From Allomuricauda ruestringensis DSM 13258 (lineage in GTDB: Bacteria > Bacteroidota > Bacteroidia > Flavobacteriales > Flavobacteriaceae), in the NCBI RefSeq assembly GCF_000224085.1, contig NC_015945.1:2658501-2722500 (forward strand): a stretch of DNA of 64,000 bases. Direction: 5' to 3'. Position 1 is the stretch's first letter. Each line of letters starts with the position of its first letter. Of this stretch, positions 8,339 through 16,878 are shown piece after piece. The position numbers and the translations under genes are program-made. The notes below the pieces were generated by a model, which saw nothing but the letters and a program-made list of their open reading frames with translations, did not search any database and was not told the origin of the DNA.

Positions 8339-9646
8339 TTACTTCAAAATCAGGTTCGCTCTTTTTTCCAAATCGTCAAGGTCATTTTTTTCTTTTATTG
8401 TTTCTTTTCCTAATCGCAACACCATCTCAACATGATTGATTATCGCCATTTTGTGACCTTCTCGTTTGGTGAAATTTTGGATGGTTATCAATGCTTCCAA
8501 AAGCCTTATGATTACCGAGGTGCTTCCTGCTGAAAATTGTCTGATTTGATTAAATGCGGCATTTAATACACCTTCAAAATCCAATACATCTGCAATAACC
8601 CTAAGATTTCCGTCTTCATCAACACGATACTTTGAAGGGAATTTGGCTTGTGCCAAGTAGCACATAGTCGCTGTTAGGTTGTCAATACATGCAATTGCGG
8701 TATATGGGTCGTTTACCCCTGGAGATAATGCCCTGGCCGCAATCTCTACCATTTGATGGATTGAAAATTCCAAATCCTGCTGGGAGGTTTTTATTTTTCC
8801 AAAAACAAATTGGTGTAGTAGTTTATCTATGGATTCTGCTTGCCAATCCATGTTTGAATAAATTACGCCGATTTCTTGGTCTTTCACTAAAAAGCTACCC
8901 GGTCTGTGCTTTAATTCAAACAAGGAATCATTATCAGTTATTATCTTTGATATTACTTCGCTGTCCAAATATTGCAGATAACCATTTTTGGGGGATTTGA
9001 TACGTGTTTGTTTTTGATAGTTGGAAATAGCAGCATCTTCATCAAAATCTTTATTGTCCTTGAGTTCATCCCCTATTTTTTCCGGGAAAAGCGTTTCTAC
9101 TTGTTCCAAAATAAGGTCTGATATATCAGAAATAACCTTGTCGGCTTGGATACTTACTGCAATTTGGTGTATAAATACGATAAGCAAAGTAATATTTGCT
9201 ACGGCCATTAAAATGGCAACAAAAATGGAAATGGATGGAATGAAAGTATATCCATTTCCTTCCTTTATAGCATTTAAAACCAAGAGGCAATATAGGTACG
9301 TGGCAATGTATGAACCCAAAACTACTTGGTTGAGGCGTACGTACATAAAGTTTTTTATCAGTCTAGGGCCAAATTGAGAGGAGGCAAGTGTCAAAGCAAC
9401 CAATGTTACTGAAAAAACTGTTCCTGCAACACCGATCATGGCACCTGAAATAGTAGATAAAATGCTTCTTGCAGAATCGGAGCTGTTCACCGAGAAAAAG
9501 CGAATCCAACCTTCTTGTGGAATGGTTATCATATTATCCAATGAAACCAAGCTTACTGACAATACTACTGCTAAACCAATAATTATAACAGGTACAAACC
9601 AGAACGTGGCAAGCAATTCTTTCCAGAAAAAGAGCAGTTTTTTCAT
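8339..9646 (-). CDS. DUF2254 integral membrane protein
   Basis: 435 residues of the DUF2254 family. N-terminal half holds four likely membrane segments (about 15-37, 62-88, 106-126 and 135-160, with FWFVPVIIIGLAVVLSVSLV first and the conserved GVAGTVFSVTLVALTLASSQFGPR after the second). The C-terminal half is soluble and includes the conserved SPGVNDPYTA motif. Inner-membrane location; function not established for the family. Reads leftward after the coiled-coil gene, from which it is separated by a strong hairpin. Confidence 0.85.
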   Translation of the reverse strand: MKKLLFFWKELLATFWFVPVIIIGLAVVLSVSLVSLDNMITIPQEGWIRFFSVNSSDSARSILSTISGAMIGVAGTVFSVTLVALTLASSQFGPRLIKNFMYVRLNQVVLGSYIATYLYCLLVLNAIKEGNGYTFIPSISIFVAILMAVANITLLIVFIHQIAVSIQADKVISDISDLILEQVETLFPEKIGDELKDNKDFDEDAAISNYQKQTRIKSPKNGYLQYLDSEVISKIITDNDSLFELKHRPGSFLVKDQEIGVIYSNMDWQAESIDKLLHQFVFGKIKTSQQDLEFSIHQMVEIAARALSPGVNDPYTAIACIDNLTATMCYLAQAKFPSKYRVDEDGNLRVIADVLDFEGVLNAAFNQIRQFSAGSTSVIIRLLEALITIQNFTKREGHKMAIINHVEMVLRLGKETIKEKNDLDDLEKRANLILK

Positions 9647-9661
9647 TTTATCAAATAAAAG

Positions 9662-9694
9662 AACAGGGCCTGTAAATCATCTACAGGCCCTGTT
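9662..9694 (-). terminator. Intrinsic terminator after coiled-coil gene
   Basis: Thirteen-bp perfect stem AACAGGGCCTGTA / TACAGGCCCTGTT with a 7-nt loop, just downstream of the stop at 9701 on the minus strand. The T tract after it is only moderate (CTTTTATTTG). It also lies just before the DUF2254 start, which could thus be affected by read-through. Confidence 0.7.
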
Positions 9695-9700
9695 GGTTAA

Positions 9701-9985
9701 TCAAGAGAACAAGCCTTTCAACTTGTCAAATCCTTCCTTAAAAGAGTCTGAAGCGGATGAAAACGCATCTTTTGCTTCATCCCACTTTTCTTCGGATGCA
9801 TTTTTAAGGTCGGCATATTTACTTTCCAAGTCCGATCGTTTTGACTCCAAATCCCTGATTGCTTTGTCATACTTAGATTTTGCGTCCCCACTGGCAGATT
9901 CTTTTTTTGCCTTCAACTCGTGGATTTTAGCCGAAACCCCGTCAATGGTTTGGTTCGCCTTGGCCTTGAATTCTTTTTTGTTCAT
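9701..9985 (-). CDS. Small coiled-coil stress-type protein
   Basis: 94 residues, nearly all helix and highly charged: MNKKEFKAKANQTID, heptad-like ELKAKKESASG...KYDKAIRDLESKRSDLESKYADLK, ending FKEGFDKLKGLFS. No cysteine, no membrane segment. It looks like the sll1863/apolipoprotein-like family of small helical stress proteins, but that is inference. ATG at 9985 was chosen over an earlier non-ATG extension because the extension has no conserved look. Followed by a strong terminator. Confidence 0.7.
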   Translation of the reverse strand: MNKKEFKAKANQTIDGVSAKIHELKAKKESASGDAKSKYDKAIRDLESKRSDLESKYADLKNASEEKWDEAKDAFSSASDSFKEGFDKLKGLFS

Positions 9986-10249
9986 TTTTAAAAAATTAAA
10001 TGTGAATAATTGTGCCTGCCAGTAGGGATTTATGGATATCGTCCCTTTAAAATGCAAGGTCATCCAATTTGTAATGGGGTCGTTCTCCCATGGGGTACAG
10101 CGTCAAAAGATATGAATCGTTTTAATGATTTATATCGACCGATAAGTGAAGTTAGCATTTTTATGTTTAAAATTCCAGTATGGATTGATGGAGGCCTTAG
10201 CTGAGTCGGCACTACACGGTTGTGCCCAAACGTGGAAATCCCCAAAAAC
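9986..10249. other. Intergenic region without a recognised gene
   Basis: About 260 nt between the coiled-coil and LysM genes. Open frames here are short and have no protein-like pattern. Small inverted repeats (TATCG-AC-CGATA at 10134-10145) are seen but nothing that amounts to a known RNA. It should hold the promoter of the coiled-coil gene. Confidence 0.4.
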
Positions 10250-10280
10250 CAAAAAAACGCCCAAAGGGCGCTTTTTCTTA
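10250..10280 (-). terminator. Intrinsic terminator of LysM gene
   Basis: On the minus strand GCGCCCTTTGGGCG followed by seven T; on + AAAAAAACGCCCAAAGGGCGCTTTTTC. Stem GC-rich with a 3-nt loop, flanked by A and T runs, so likely active on the minus strand just after the stop at 10302. Confidence 0.8.
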
Positions 10281-10301
10281 TTCTGTCAATGTGGCAATTC
10301 C

Positions 10302-10682
10302 TTACAAATTCGGAATCACCAACACCTGATCGGGGTGGATCACGTTCGGATCCTTTAAAACATTGGTGTTCGCATCAAAAATTTTGGTGTACTTCATCGG
10401 GTCGCCGTAATAATGCTTCGCAATCTTGCTCAAGGATTCCCCGCTCTTCACCGTATGTCTGTGGTAAACGGATTCATCTTCCACAGTAATATTGGCCTTA
10501 ATGTCCGATGGCTTTTCCCCACCAATTTCCTTGATCTTGTCCCACAATAGGTTTTTTTCGTATTGGGTCTTGGTCATCCCTTTTATTTTTAAGATATCGC
10601 CTTCAACTTTCACATCCCCGTTTTTTACTTCCAATTTCTCGCCCAGGTCTAATACAGGTTGATATTTTGCTTTTACACTCAT
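10302..10682 (-). CDS. LysM domain protein (YgaU/LysM-BON like)
   Basis: 126 residues beginning MSVKAKYQPVLDLGEKL. A C-terminal LysM domain spans about 72-124: YHRHTVKSGESLSKIAKHYYGDPMKY... and DPNVIHPDQVLVIPN. The N-terminal part (GDVKVEGDILKIKGMTKTQYEKNLLWDKIKEIGG) resembles the short BON-like part of YgaU/Kbp potassium-binding proteins. No signal peptide, so cytoplasmic like Kbp. LysM usually binds peptidoglycan; in this family it may not. ATG at 10682 chosen; a start 24 nt earlier is possible. Confidence 0.85.
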   Translation of the reverse strand: MSVKAKYQPVLDLGEKLEVKNGDVKVEGDILKIKGMTKTQYEKNLLWDKIKEIGGEKPSDIKANITVEDESVYHRHTVKSGESLSKIAKHYYGDPMKYTKIFDANTNVLKDPNVIHPDQVLVIPNL

Positions 10683-10791
10683 AATTCGATTTTTTACAGT
10701 TAACAATTAGAATTCTCAAGATAGTTAATATGCTCAAATTTTGCTATTAAATAATGGTAATACTTTTTTTGCTGAAACCTTGCTTATAGGC

Positions 10792-10822
10792 TTTGTATAT
10801 CAAGAATTTAATTGTATTTTTG
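10792..10822 (+). promoter_or_regulatory. rpsA promoter (Bacteroidota sigma-ABfr type)
   Basis: TTTG at 10792-10795, exactly 19 nt, then TATTTTTG at 10815-10822: a perfect match to TTTG-N19-TAnnTTTG. Start of transcription expected near 10828-10830, giving a leader of about 113 nt before the rpsA ATG. Confidence 0.75.
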
Positions 10823-10828
10823 CACCCC

Positions 10829-10941
10829 TTTTGGCAAGGAGGCAAGAGAAAAAGGGAATTTTAGAAAATCATTTTAAAAACCACTTCCGCGGTAATTGTT
10901 CAACTCTTGTAAAACGTGGAATACAAATTTTAATCAGCAGC
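10829..10941 (+). promoter_or_regulatory. rpsA 5' leader with isolated AAGGAGG
   Basis: Long untranslated leader. It contains AAGGAGG (10836-10842), a perfect anti-16S sequence in a phylum that rarely uses one, 100 nt before the start codon and able to pair with CCCCTT just upstream (10825-10830). S1 protein is known to control its own mRNA in other bacteria; an autoregulatory role here is inference. Confidence 0.35.
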
Positions 10942-12777
10942 ATGGCTGAAGAAAAACAAAACGTTGAGGTAGAAGAAACTGCCGCAGCACCAGAAGTAAA
11001 AGAAACAGAACCCAAGCAAGATCCTCAGGAGTTTCTTGAAAATTTTGATTGGGACAAGTACGAAGAAGGAATTGAGCGCGTAGATGATACCAAGCTCAAG
11101 GAATTCGAGACACTTGTAGAGGAAAACTTTGTGGACACTGCCGATGAGGAAGTAGTGGAAGGAAAAGTGGTTCACATGACAGACCGTGAGGCGATCATTG
11201 ATATCAATGCCAAGTCCGAAGGTGTAATTTCCTTGAATGAGTTCCGCTACAATCCCGATCTCAAAGTTGGTGATAAAGTTGAGGTACTTATAGATATCCG
11301 TGAGGACAAGACCGGTCAATTGGTGTTGTCTCACCGTAAAGCAAGAACCATCAAGGCGTGGGAGCGTGTTAACAACGCACACGACAAAGAAGAGATTGTT
11401 ACTGGATTCGTTAAATGTCGTACCAAAGGTGGTATGATCGTGGACGTATTCGGCATCGAGGCATTCTTGCCGGGTTCCCAAATCGATGTGAAGCCTATCC
11501 GCGATTACGATCAGTACGTAGGCAAGACCATGGAGTTCAAAGTAGTGAAGATCAACCACGAGTTCAAGAACGTAGTGGTTTCCCACAAAGCTTTGATTGA
11601 AGCGGATATCGAAGAGCAGAAAAAAGAGATCATTGGCCAATTGGAAAAAGGTCAAGTATTGGAAGGTATCGTGAAGAACATTACATCTTACGGGGTATTT
11701 ATCGACCTTGGAGGTGTGGATGGATTGGTTCACATTACCGACCTATCCTGGAGCAGGATCAACCACCCGAACGAAGTTGTGGACCTAGATCAGAAATTGA
11801 ACGTTGTTATCCTTGATTTTGATGATAACAAGTCAAGAATCCAGTTGGGTCTTAAGCAATTGGAGAAACATCCATGGGATGCCTTGGGTGATGAGATCAA
11901 AGTTGGCGACAAAGTAAAAGGTAAAGTGGTTGTAATTGCCGATTACGGTGCATTTATCGAAGTTGCCGATGGCGTTGAAGGTTTGATCCACGTTTCAGAA
12001 ATGTCGTGGAGTACGCACCTAAGATCCGCCCAAGACTTTGTGAACGTGGGAGACGAAGTTGAAGCTGTTGTATTGACCTTGGATAGGGAAGATCGTAAAA
12101 TGTCGTTGGGTATTAAGCAATTAACGCCAGACCCATGGACCGATATTACTTCCAAATATCCTGTTGGATCAAGGCACAAGGGAATCGTTAGAAACTTTAC
12201 CAATTTTGGGGTATTCGTAGAGTTGGAAGAAGGAATCGACGGTTTGATCTATATCTCCGATCTTTCTTGGACCAAGAAGATCAAGCATCCATCCGAGTTT
12301 GTTGCCGTAGGCGACACCTTGGAGGTGGAAGTATTGGAATTGGACGTAGAAGGCCGCAAATTGAGCCTTGGACACAAACAGACCACAGAGAACCCTTGGG
12401 ACAAGTACTCCGAAGAGTTTGCTGAAGGTACCGTGCACAAAGCTGCAATTGCAGAGGTTGTTGACAAAGGAGCTACCATTGACTTCAACGAGGATATCGT
12501 TGGATTTGTTCCACAACGCCACATGGAAAAAGAAGACGGCAAGAAACTTGTAAAAGGAGAAGAGGCCGAATTCAAGATCATCGAGTTCAATAAGGATTTC
12601 AAGAGAGTGGTGGCAAGCCATACTGCAATCTTTAGAGAGCAAGAAGACAGAAATGTGAAAGCTGCAGCCAAGAAAAGAGCCGCATCATCCGATGAAGCTG
12701 CTCCGACCCTTGGAGATGCCAACTCCGCATTGCAAGCATTGAAAGACAAAATGGAAGCCGATTCCAAGAAAAAATAA
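10942..12777 (+). CDS. rpsA: 30S ribosomal protein S1
   Basis: 611 residues with six S1 RNA-binding domains. The domain cores are visible in order: VVEGKVVHMTDREAIIDI, EIVTGFVKCRTKGGMIVDV, VLEGIVKNITSYGVFIDL, KVKGKVVVIADYGAFIEV, RHKGIVRNFTNFGVFVEL and a diverged sixth, KAAIAEVVDKGATIDF. It binds mRNA and brings it to the 30S subunit, important in Bacteroidota where Shine-Dalgarno pairing is little used. The N-terminus is a long acidic tail (MAEEKQNVEVEETAA...) and the C-terminus a basic/acidic low-complexity tail ending in KMEADSKKK. The ATG at 10942 (MAEEKQ) is preferred over upstream in-frame sequence, which falls in the leader after the promoter. Confidence 0.97.
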   Translation: MAEEKQNVEVEETAAAPEVKETEPKQDPQEFLENFDWDKYEEGIERVDDTKLKEFETLVEENFVDTADEEVVEGKVVHMTDREAIIDINAKSEGVISLNEFRYNPDLKVGDKVEVLIDIREDKTGQLVLSHRKARTIKAWERVNNAHDKEEIVTGFVKCRTKGGMIVDVFGIEAFLPGSQIDVKPIRDYDQYVGKTMEFKVVKINHEFKNVVVSHKALIEADIEEQKKEIIGQLEKGQVLEGIVKNITSYGVFIDLGGVDGLVHITDLSWSRINHPNEVVDLDQKLNVVILDFDDNKSRIQLGLKQLEKHPWDALGDEIKVGDKVKGKVVVIADYGAFIEVADGVEGLIHVSEMSWSTHLRSAQDFVNVGDEVEAVVLTLDREDRKMSLGIKQLTPDPWTDITSKYPVGSRHKGIVRNFTNFGVFVELEEGIDGLIYISDLSWTKKIKHPSEFVAVGDTLEVEVLELDVEGRKLSLGHKQTTENPWDKYSEEFAEGTVHKAAIAEVVDKGATIDFNEDIVGFVPQRHMEKEDGKKLVKGEEAEFKIIEFNKDFKRVVASHTAIFREQEDRNVKAAAKKRAASSDEAAPTLGDANSALQALKDKMEADSKKK

Positions 12778-12797
12778 TCGGACTTTTCAATGATACG

Positions 12798-12829
12798 AAG
12801 CCCCGCTGGAAACAGTCGGGGCTTTTTTA
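12798..12829 (+). terminator. rpsA terminator
   Basis: AAGCCCCG-CTG-GAAA-CAG-T-CGGGGCTT followed by TTTTTA: an 11-bp stem with GAAA tetraloop and a T tract, 20 nt after the rpsA stop. Confidence 0.9.
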
Positions 12830-12855
12830 TGTCCCGAACATTTTAAAGAATTGCT

Positions 12856-12863
12856 TACTTTTG
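12856..12863 (+). promoter_or_regulatory. Candidate -7 box for pyrR operon
   Basis: TACTTTTG fits TAnnTTTG and lies 30 nt before the pyrR ATG, after the rpsA terminator. No exact -33 TTTG at the right distance. Confidence 0.4.
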
Positions 12864-12892
12864 TATTCAACCGAGTTGGTCGCACATAGCAT

Positions 12893-13429
12893 ATGAGTCA
12901 AAAAGTTCTGCTTACTTCAAAGGAAATCAACATCATACTGCACCGGTTGGCCTGTCAGCTAATGGAAAACCATTTGGATTTTACCGATACCGCATTGATC
13001 GGTATCCAGCCCAGAGGCGTTTTTTTGGCAGAAAGGTTGGTAAAGATTCTCAAAAAAGAATACAAGATCAAACATATTGACCTTGGTTTCTTGGACATCA
13101 CATTTTTTAGGGACGATTTTGGACGGGGAGAAATCCTAAAAGCCAATTCTACACAAATGGATTTTTTGGTGGAGGATAAAAAAGTGGTGTTCATTGATGA
13201 TGTGCTCTATACCGGAAGAAGCATCAGGGCGGCACTAACGGCCATCCAATCCTTTGGAAGACCAAGCAACATCGAACTATTGACATTGATAGATAGGCGT
13301 TTTAGCAGACATTTGCCCATACAACCAACGTATAGGGGCAGGCAGGTGGATGCCATCAATAAAGAAAAAGTAAAGGTGATGTGGGAAGAGAACGACGGTG
13401 AGGATAAAGTATATTTAGTAAGCAAATAA
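12893..13429 (+). CDS. pyrR: PyrR: pyr operon regulator / uracil phosphoribosyltransferase
   Basis: 178 residues of the type I phosphoribosyltransferase fold. The PRPP loop VVFIDDVLYTGRSIRAAL near residues 96-113 is diagnostic, along with LIGIQPRGVFLAERL and RRFSRHLPI(Q)PTYRG. In Gram-positives PyrR binds pyr mRNA as an attenuator and also makes UMP from uracil; in Bacteroidota the regulatory role is less certain. It heads a run pyrR-pyrB-small protein-rnz with gaps of 6, 3 and -4 nt. No obvious PyrR RNA-binding hairpin is seen in the 60 nt leader. Confidence 0.93.
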   Translation: MSQKVLLTSKEINIILHRLACQLMENHLDFTDTALIGIQPRGVFLAERLVKILKKEYKIKHIDLGFLDITFFRDDFGRGEILKANSTQMDFLVEDKKVVFIDDVLYTGRSIRAALTAIQSFGRPSNIELLTLIDRRFSRHLPIQPTYRGRQVDAINKEKVKVMWEENDGEDKVYLVSK

Positions 13430-13435
13430 AAGGGA

Positions 13436-14362
13436 ATGAGCGAATTAAGTGTAAACCATTTGTTGGGAATCAAATATCTGAACAAAAAGGATATATCGCT
13501 CATATTTGAAACGGCCGATCATTTTAAGGAAGTGATCAATCGTTCCATTAAAAAAGTGCCCACACTTCGTGATATTACCATAGCCAACATCTTTTTTGAG
13601 AACAGTACCCGTACAAAACTATCTTTTGAGCTGGCCGAAAAGCGACTTTCTGCCGATGTGGTCAATTTTTCCGCAGGACAATCATCCGTAAAAAAAGGGG
13701 AGACCCTCATCGATACCGTTAATAACATCCTGTCCATGAAAGTGGATATGGTAGTGATGCGGCACCCCAATCCAGGAGCGGGCATTTTCTTGTCAAAACA
13801 CGTAAAAGCGGCTATCGTAAATGCTGGTGATGGTGCCCACGAGCACCCCACGCAAGCACTCTTGGATTCTTATTCCATCCGCGAAAAGTTAGGTGATGTG
13901 GGAGGTAAAAATGTGGTAATAGTTGGTGATATCCTTCACTCAAGGGTAGCGTTGTCCAATATTTTTGCCTTAAAACTACAAGGGGCCAACGTAAAAGTCT
14001 GTGGACCAAAAACACTTATTCCCAAACATATAGAATCTCTGGGAGTAGAGGTGGAGACCAACCTAAAAAAGGCCTTGGAATGGTGCGATGTGGCCAATAT
14101 GCTCCGTGTTCAGAACGAACGTATGGATATCAGTTATTTCCCATCCACTCGTGAATACACACAACAATTCGGGGTCAATAAGGGACTGTTGGACAGTTTG
14201 GACAAACAAATTGTGATCATGCATCCCGGCCCTATAAACCGCGGTGTGGAAATAACCAGTGATGTAGCGGACTCCGACCAATCCATTATTTTACATCAGG
14301 TAGAAAACGGAGTGGCAGTGCGTATGGCAGTACTCTACCTATTGGCATCAAAAATTAAGTAA
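13436..14362 (+). CDS. pyrB: Aspartate carbamoyltransferase catalytic subunit
   Basis: 308 residues. It joins carbamoyl phosphate and aspartate in the first committed step of pyrimidine synthesis. Seen: carbamoyl-phosphate motif FFENSTRTKLSFE near residues 52-64, KKGETLIDT loop, RHPNPGA, HPTQALLDSYSI and the HPGPINRGVE motif near the C-terminus. Length is that of a free-standing catalytic subunit; no pyrI regulatory gene is adjacent. Starts 6 nt after pyrR, so the two are one operon. Confidence 0.96.
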   Translation: MSELSVNHLLGIKYLNKKDISLIFETADHFKEVINRSIKKVPTLRDITIANIFFENSTRTKLSFELAEKRLSADVVNFSAGQSSVKKGETLIDTVNNILSMKVDMVVMRHPNPGAGIFLSKHVKAAIVNAGDGAHEHPTQALLDSYSIREKLGDVGGKNVVIVGDILHSRVALSNIFALKLQGANVKVCGPKTLIPKHIESLGVEVETNLKKALEWCDVANMLRVQNERMDISYFPSTREYTQQFGVNKGLLDSLDKQIVIMHPGPINRGVEITSDVADSDQSIILHQVENGVAVRMAVLYLLASKIK

Positions 14363-14365
14363 AAG

Positions 14366-14698
14366 ATGATTTTCGACAAAGACGGAACAACAACGATTGT
14401 TTTTCAGGAAAAGACCACCCTAAGCGGTTTTTTGGAAAACCTAAACAAAGCATACCCAAAACTCAAGCACGACAATATTGTTGTCAACCTTTTTTCTTTC
14501 AATACCTTAGAAATTGGCGATTTATTGGAGTTTTTGGACATGTCGAACACCCACAAAGGTGCTGGCAGGTCATTTGTTTTGGTGACCGATAAGTTAAACT
14601 ACGACGAGATTCCTGAAGAGATAAGCGTGGTGCCTACACTGCAAGAGGCCAAGGACCTTATCGAAATGGAAGAAATAGAACGCGACCTGGGTATATGA
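14366..14698 (+). CDS. Small conserved protein, STAS-like, in pyr-rnz operon
   Basis: 110 residues, starting MIFDKDGTTTIVFQEK and ending in EMEEIERDLGI. No catalytic motif. The alternation of strands and helices (IVVNLFSFNTLEIGDLLEFLD, SFVLVTD, ISVVPTLQEAKDLIEME) resembles a STAS/anti-anti-sigma fold or an RNase Z accessory protein, but I do not recognise a named family. Its stop overlaps the rnz start (ATGA), so the two are translationally coupled. Confidence 0.75.
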   Translation: MIFDKDGTTTIVFQEKTTLSGFLENLNKAYPKLKHDNIVVNLFSFNTLEIGDLLEFLDMSNTHKGAGRSFVLVTDKLNYDEIPEEISVVPTLQEAKDLIEMEEIERDLGI

Positions 14699-15603
14699 AA
14701 TTGACCGTACTTGGGTGCTATGCCGCTACGCCACGAACATTTACCAACCCTACTTCGCAGGTACTCGAAATAAAGAACCATCTGTTTTTGATCGATTGCG
14801 GTGAGGGAACCCAAGTGCAGTTGAGAAAATACAAGGTCAAGTTTTCCAGGATCAACCATATTTTTATATCGCATCTCCATGGGGACCATTTTTTTGGCCT
14901 TCCCGGTTTGATTTCAACCTTTAGGTTGTTGGGCAGGGAAAAGGAACTGCACATATACGGCCCCAAAGGAATCAAACAGGCTATCACCCTATTTCTAAAA
15001 TTGGGTGATTCTTGGACCGATTACCCGTTGATATTCCACGAATTGGAATCCAAAGAATCTGAACTGGTTTTTGAGGATGAAAAAGTCAACGTCCGAACAG
15101 TTCCGTTGATTCATAGGGTATACACCAATGGTTTTTTGTTTCAAGAGAAGGAATCCCCGAGGACCCTCAACATTGAAGCGGCCAGAAAGTACGGCATAGA
15201 TAAGAGTCAGTTCAACAATATTAAAAAAGGAAAGGATGGTATTGATGCATCGGGCAATCTGGTGTCCAATAAAAAACTCACTTTGGACCCACCGGAACCC
15301 AAAAGCTACGCTTTTTGTAGCGATACGGTCTATAATGAGGCCATTGTGCCCATTATTAAAGATGTGACGGTGCTGTATCACGAATCCACTTTTTTGGAAT
15401 CCGAGGAACACCTTTGCGAAAAAACAAAACATAGCACATCCAAGCAAGCTGCACAAATCGCCAAAAAGGCCAATGCCAAATTGCTGATATTGGGCCATTA
15501 TTCCACGCGCTACAAATCCATCGAACTATTTAAAAAAGAAGCCGAGGATGTTTTTCCAGTGGTGGACCTAGCCGATGATGGTAAAGTTTTTGACTTCAAA
15601 TAA
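14695..15603 (+). CDS. rnz: Ribonuclease Z
   Basis: 302 residues, a metallo-beta-lactamase-fold endonuclease that trims tRNA 3' ends (needed when CCA is not encoded, as for the two tRNAs in this window). Seen: SHLHGDHFFGLPGLIST with the HxHxDH zinc motif near residues 60-66, FCSDTVYN (Asp ligand), CLYHESTF-type YHESTFLE and a late GHYSTRY. Length is that of the short bacterial RNase Z. Coupled by ATGA to the gene before it. Confidence 0.95.
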   Translation: MKLTVLGCYAATPRTFTNPTSQVLEIKNHLFLIDCGEGTQVQLRKYKVKFSRINHIFISHLHGDHFFGLPGLISTFRLLGREKELHIYGPKGIKQAITLFLKLGDSWTDYPLIFHELESKESELVFEDEKVNVRTVPLIHRVYTNGFLFQEKESPRTLNIEAARKYGIDKSQFNNIKKGKDGIDASGNLVSNKKLTLDPPEPKSYAFCSDTVYNEAIVPIIKDVTVLYHESTFLESEEHLCEKTKHSTSKQAAQIAKKANAKLLILGHYSTRYKSIELFKKEAEDVFPVVDLADDGKVFDFK

Positions 15604-15617
15604 TCTGTTTGTGCCGT

Positions 15618-15639
15618 GTCGAGCGAGCGAAGCGACGAG
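15618..15639. repeat. REP-like GC-rich intergenic palindrome
   Basis: GTCGAGCGAGCGAAGCGACGAG, an imperfect inverted repeat that is far more GC-rich than the surrounding DNA, lying just after the rnz stop. It resembles short flavobacterial extragenic elements of the GTCGAGCGnAGTCGAG type. Single copy in this window. Confidence 0.4.
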
Positions 15640-15731
15640 AAATCCATTTTTTGTGGTTGTTCCTAGTTAATTGTAAATCGAAATGTAATTCCAAGCTTTG
15701 CAATCAAGGTAAATTTCCCGAACTTCACGTC

Positions 15732-16379
15732 ATGCAAAAAGACCTTGGTGATTATAGAAAAACTTACGAAAAAAGTGAGCTGACCGAAGCTTCCATAAAG
15801 GAAAACCCGTTGGAGCAATTTCAGAAGTGGTTTTATGAGGTAGAAGCTTCAGAAGGGGTAGACGAACCAAATGCCATGACGATTTCTACCATTGGACTGG
15901 ATGGATTTCCGAAAAGCAGGGTGGTTTTAATGAAAAAATTCACCTTTGAAGGTTTCATTTTTTATAGCAATTACCAAAGTGAAAAAGGAAGGGCCATTAC
16001 AGCAGACCCGTCGGTTTGCCTGTCTTTTTTTTGGCCAAATATGGAACGTCAGGTCATCATAAAGGGTACTGCAGAAAAAATAGCCGAAAATCTTTCCGAT
16101 GGATACTTTGAATCCCGACCTCATGGCAGCAAGCTAGGCGCTATTGTTTCTGATCAAAGCGAGGTAGTTCCGTCCCGTGAATATTTGGAGGATAAGTTGA
16201 AAAAACTCCAACAGAAATATGAAAGCAAGGAAGTGCCCAGGCCTGAGTATTGGGGAGGGTATTTGGTTCGCCCCGTATCCATGGAATTTTGGCAGGGTCG
16301 TCCCAACCGATTGCACGATAGAATACGATACTCCCTACAGGAAGATTTTGATTGGAAAATAGAGCGATTGGCCCCCTAA
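15732..16379 (+). CDS. pdxH: Pyridoxamine 5'-phosphate oxidase
   Basis: 215 residues; FMN enzyme that makes pyridoxal 5'-phosphate, used here by ThrC and other PLP enzymes. Seen: FMN-binding GFIFYSNYQSEKGR, SRPHGSKLGAIVSDQS and the C-terminal signature EFWQGRPNRLHDRIRY. ATG at 15732 (MQKDLGDYRK) chosen: it gives the usual family length, whereas an in-frame upstream extension would be 41 residues of unlikely composition across the REP-like element. The next gene starts 10 nt later. Confidence 0.95.
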   Translation: MQKDLGDYRKTYEKSELTEASIKENPLEQFQKWFYEVEASEGVDEPNAMTISTIGLDGFPKSRVVLMKKFTFEGFIFYSNYQSEKGRAITADPSVCLSFFWPNMERQVIIKGTAEKIAENLSDGYFESRPHGSKLGAIVSDQSEVVPSREYLEDKLKKLQQKYESKEVPRPEYWGGYLVRPVSMEFWQGRPNRLHDRIRYSLQEDFDWKIERLAP

Positions 16380-16389
16380 CCCCTACAAG

Positions 16390-16878
16390 ATGAAACAACT
16401 TATATTAATGAGACATGGGAAATCCTCATGGGATTACGATGTTTCCGACAAGGACAGACCCTTAAAGCAAAGAGGAATAAACGACGCCCATTTGGTTTCC
16501 AAAACCTTTGGGCTGCATGCCCTTTCAATAGATTTTATATATTCCAGCCCTGCCAACCGGGCCTTGCATACCAGTATGATTTTTGTAAGAAATCTGGATT
16601 TTGACTTATCAAAATATAGCGTAAACAACGCGCTCTACGATTTTTCGGGCAACAGTGTTCAGCAATTTGTTCAGCAATTGGACAATAATTTGGATACCGT
16701 GGCAATCTTTGGCCATAATTATGCCTTTACGTCACTTGCAAATACATGGGGAGATCAGTATATTGAGAACGTTCCCACGGCCGGACTGGTTCACATTACA
16801 TTTGGTGCGAATGATTGGTCCAAAATATCAGAGGGAACCACTAAGCAAATGGTCTTTCCAAAACACTTAAAAAAATAG
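16390..16878 (+). CDS. SixA-like histidine phosphatase
   Basis: 162 residues of the histidine phosphatase (phosphoglycerate mutase-like) superfamily. The RHG motif is at LILMRHGKSSWD (residues 4-15), with a second His in FGHNYAFTSLA. Small size and this N-terminus match SixA-type phosphohistidine phosphatases. Its stop codon is directly followed by the ppk1 ATG, a pairing often seen, suggesting a joint role in phosphate or polyphosphate metabolism (inference). Confidence 0.85.
   Translation: MKQLILMRHGKSSWDYDVSDKDRPLKQRGINDAHLVSKTFGLHALSIDFIYSSPANRALHTSMIFVRNLDFDLSKYSVNNALYDFSGNSVQQFVQQLDNNLDTVAIFGHNYAFTSLANTWGDQYIENVPTAGLVHITFGANDWSKISEGTTKQMVFPKHLKK

Noticed and set aside
9986..10249. Small RNA between the coiled-coil and LysM genes
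   Set aside because: Weak hairpins only; no promoter or terminator pair that would define an independent transcript.
10930..11733. Antisense frame of 267 codons in rpsA
   Set aside because: Overlaps the S1 gene completely; Phe/Tyr-rich mirror composition.
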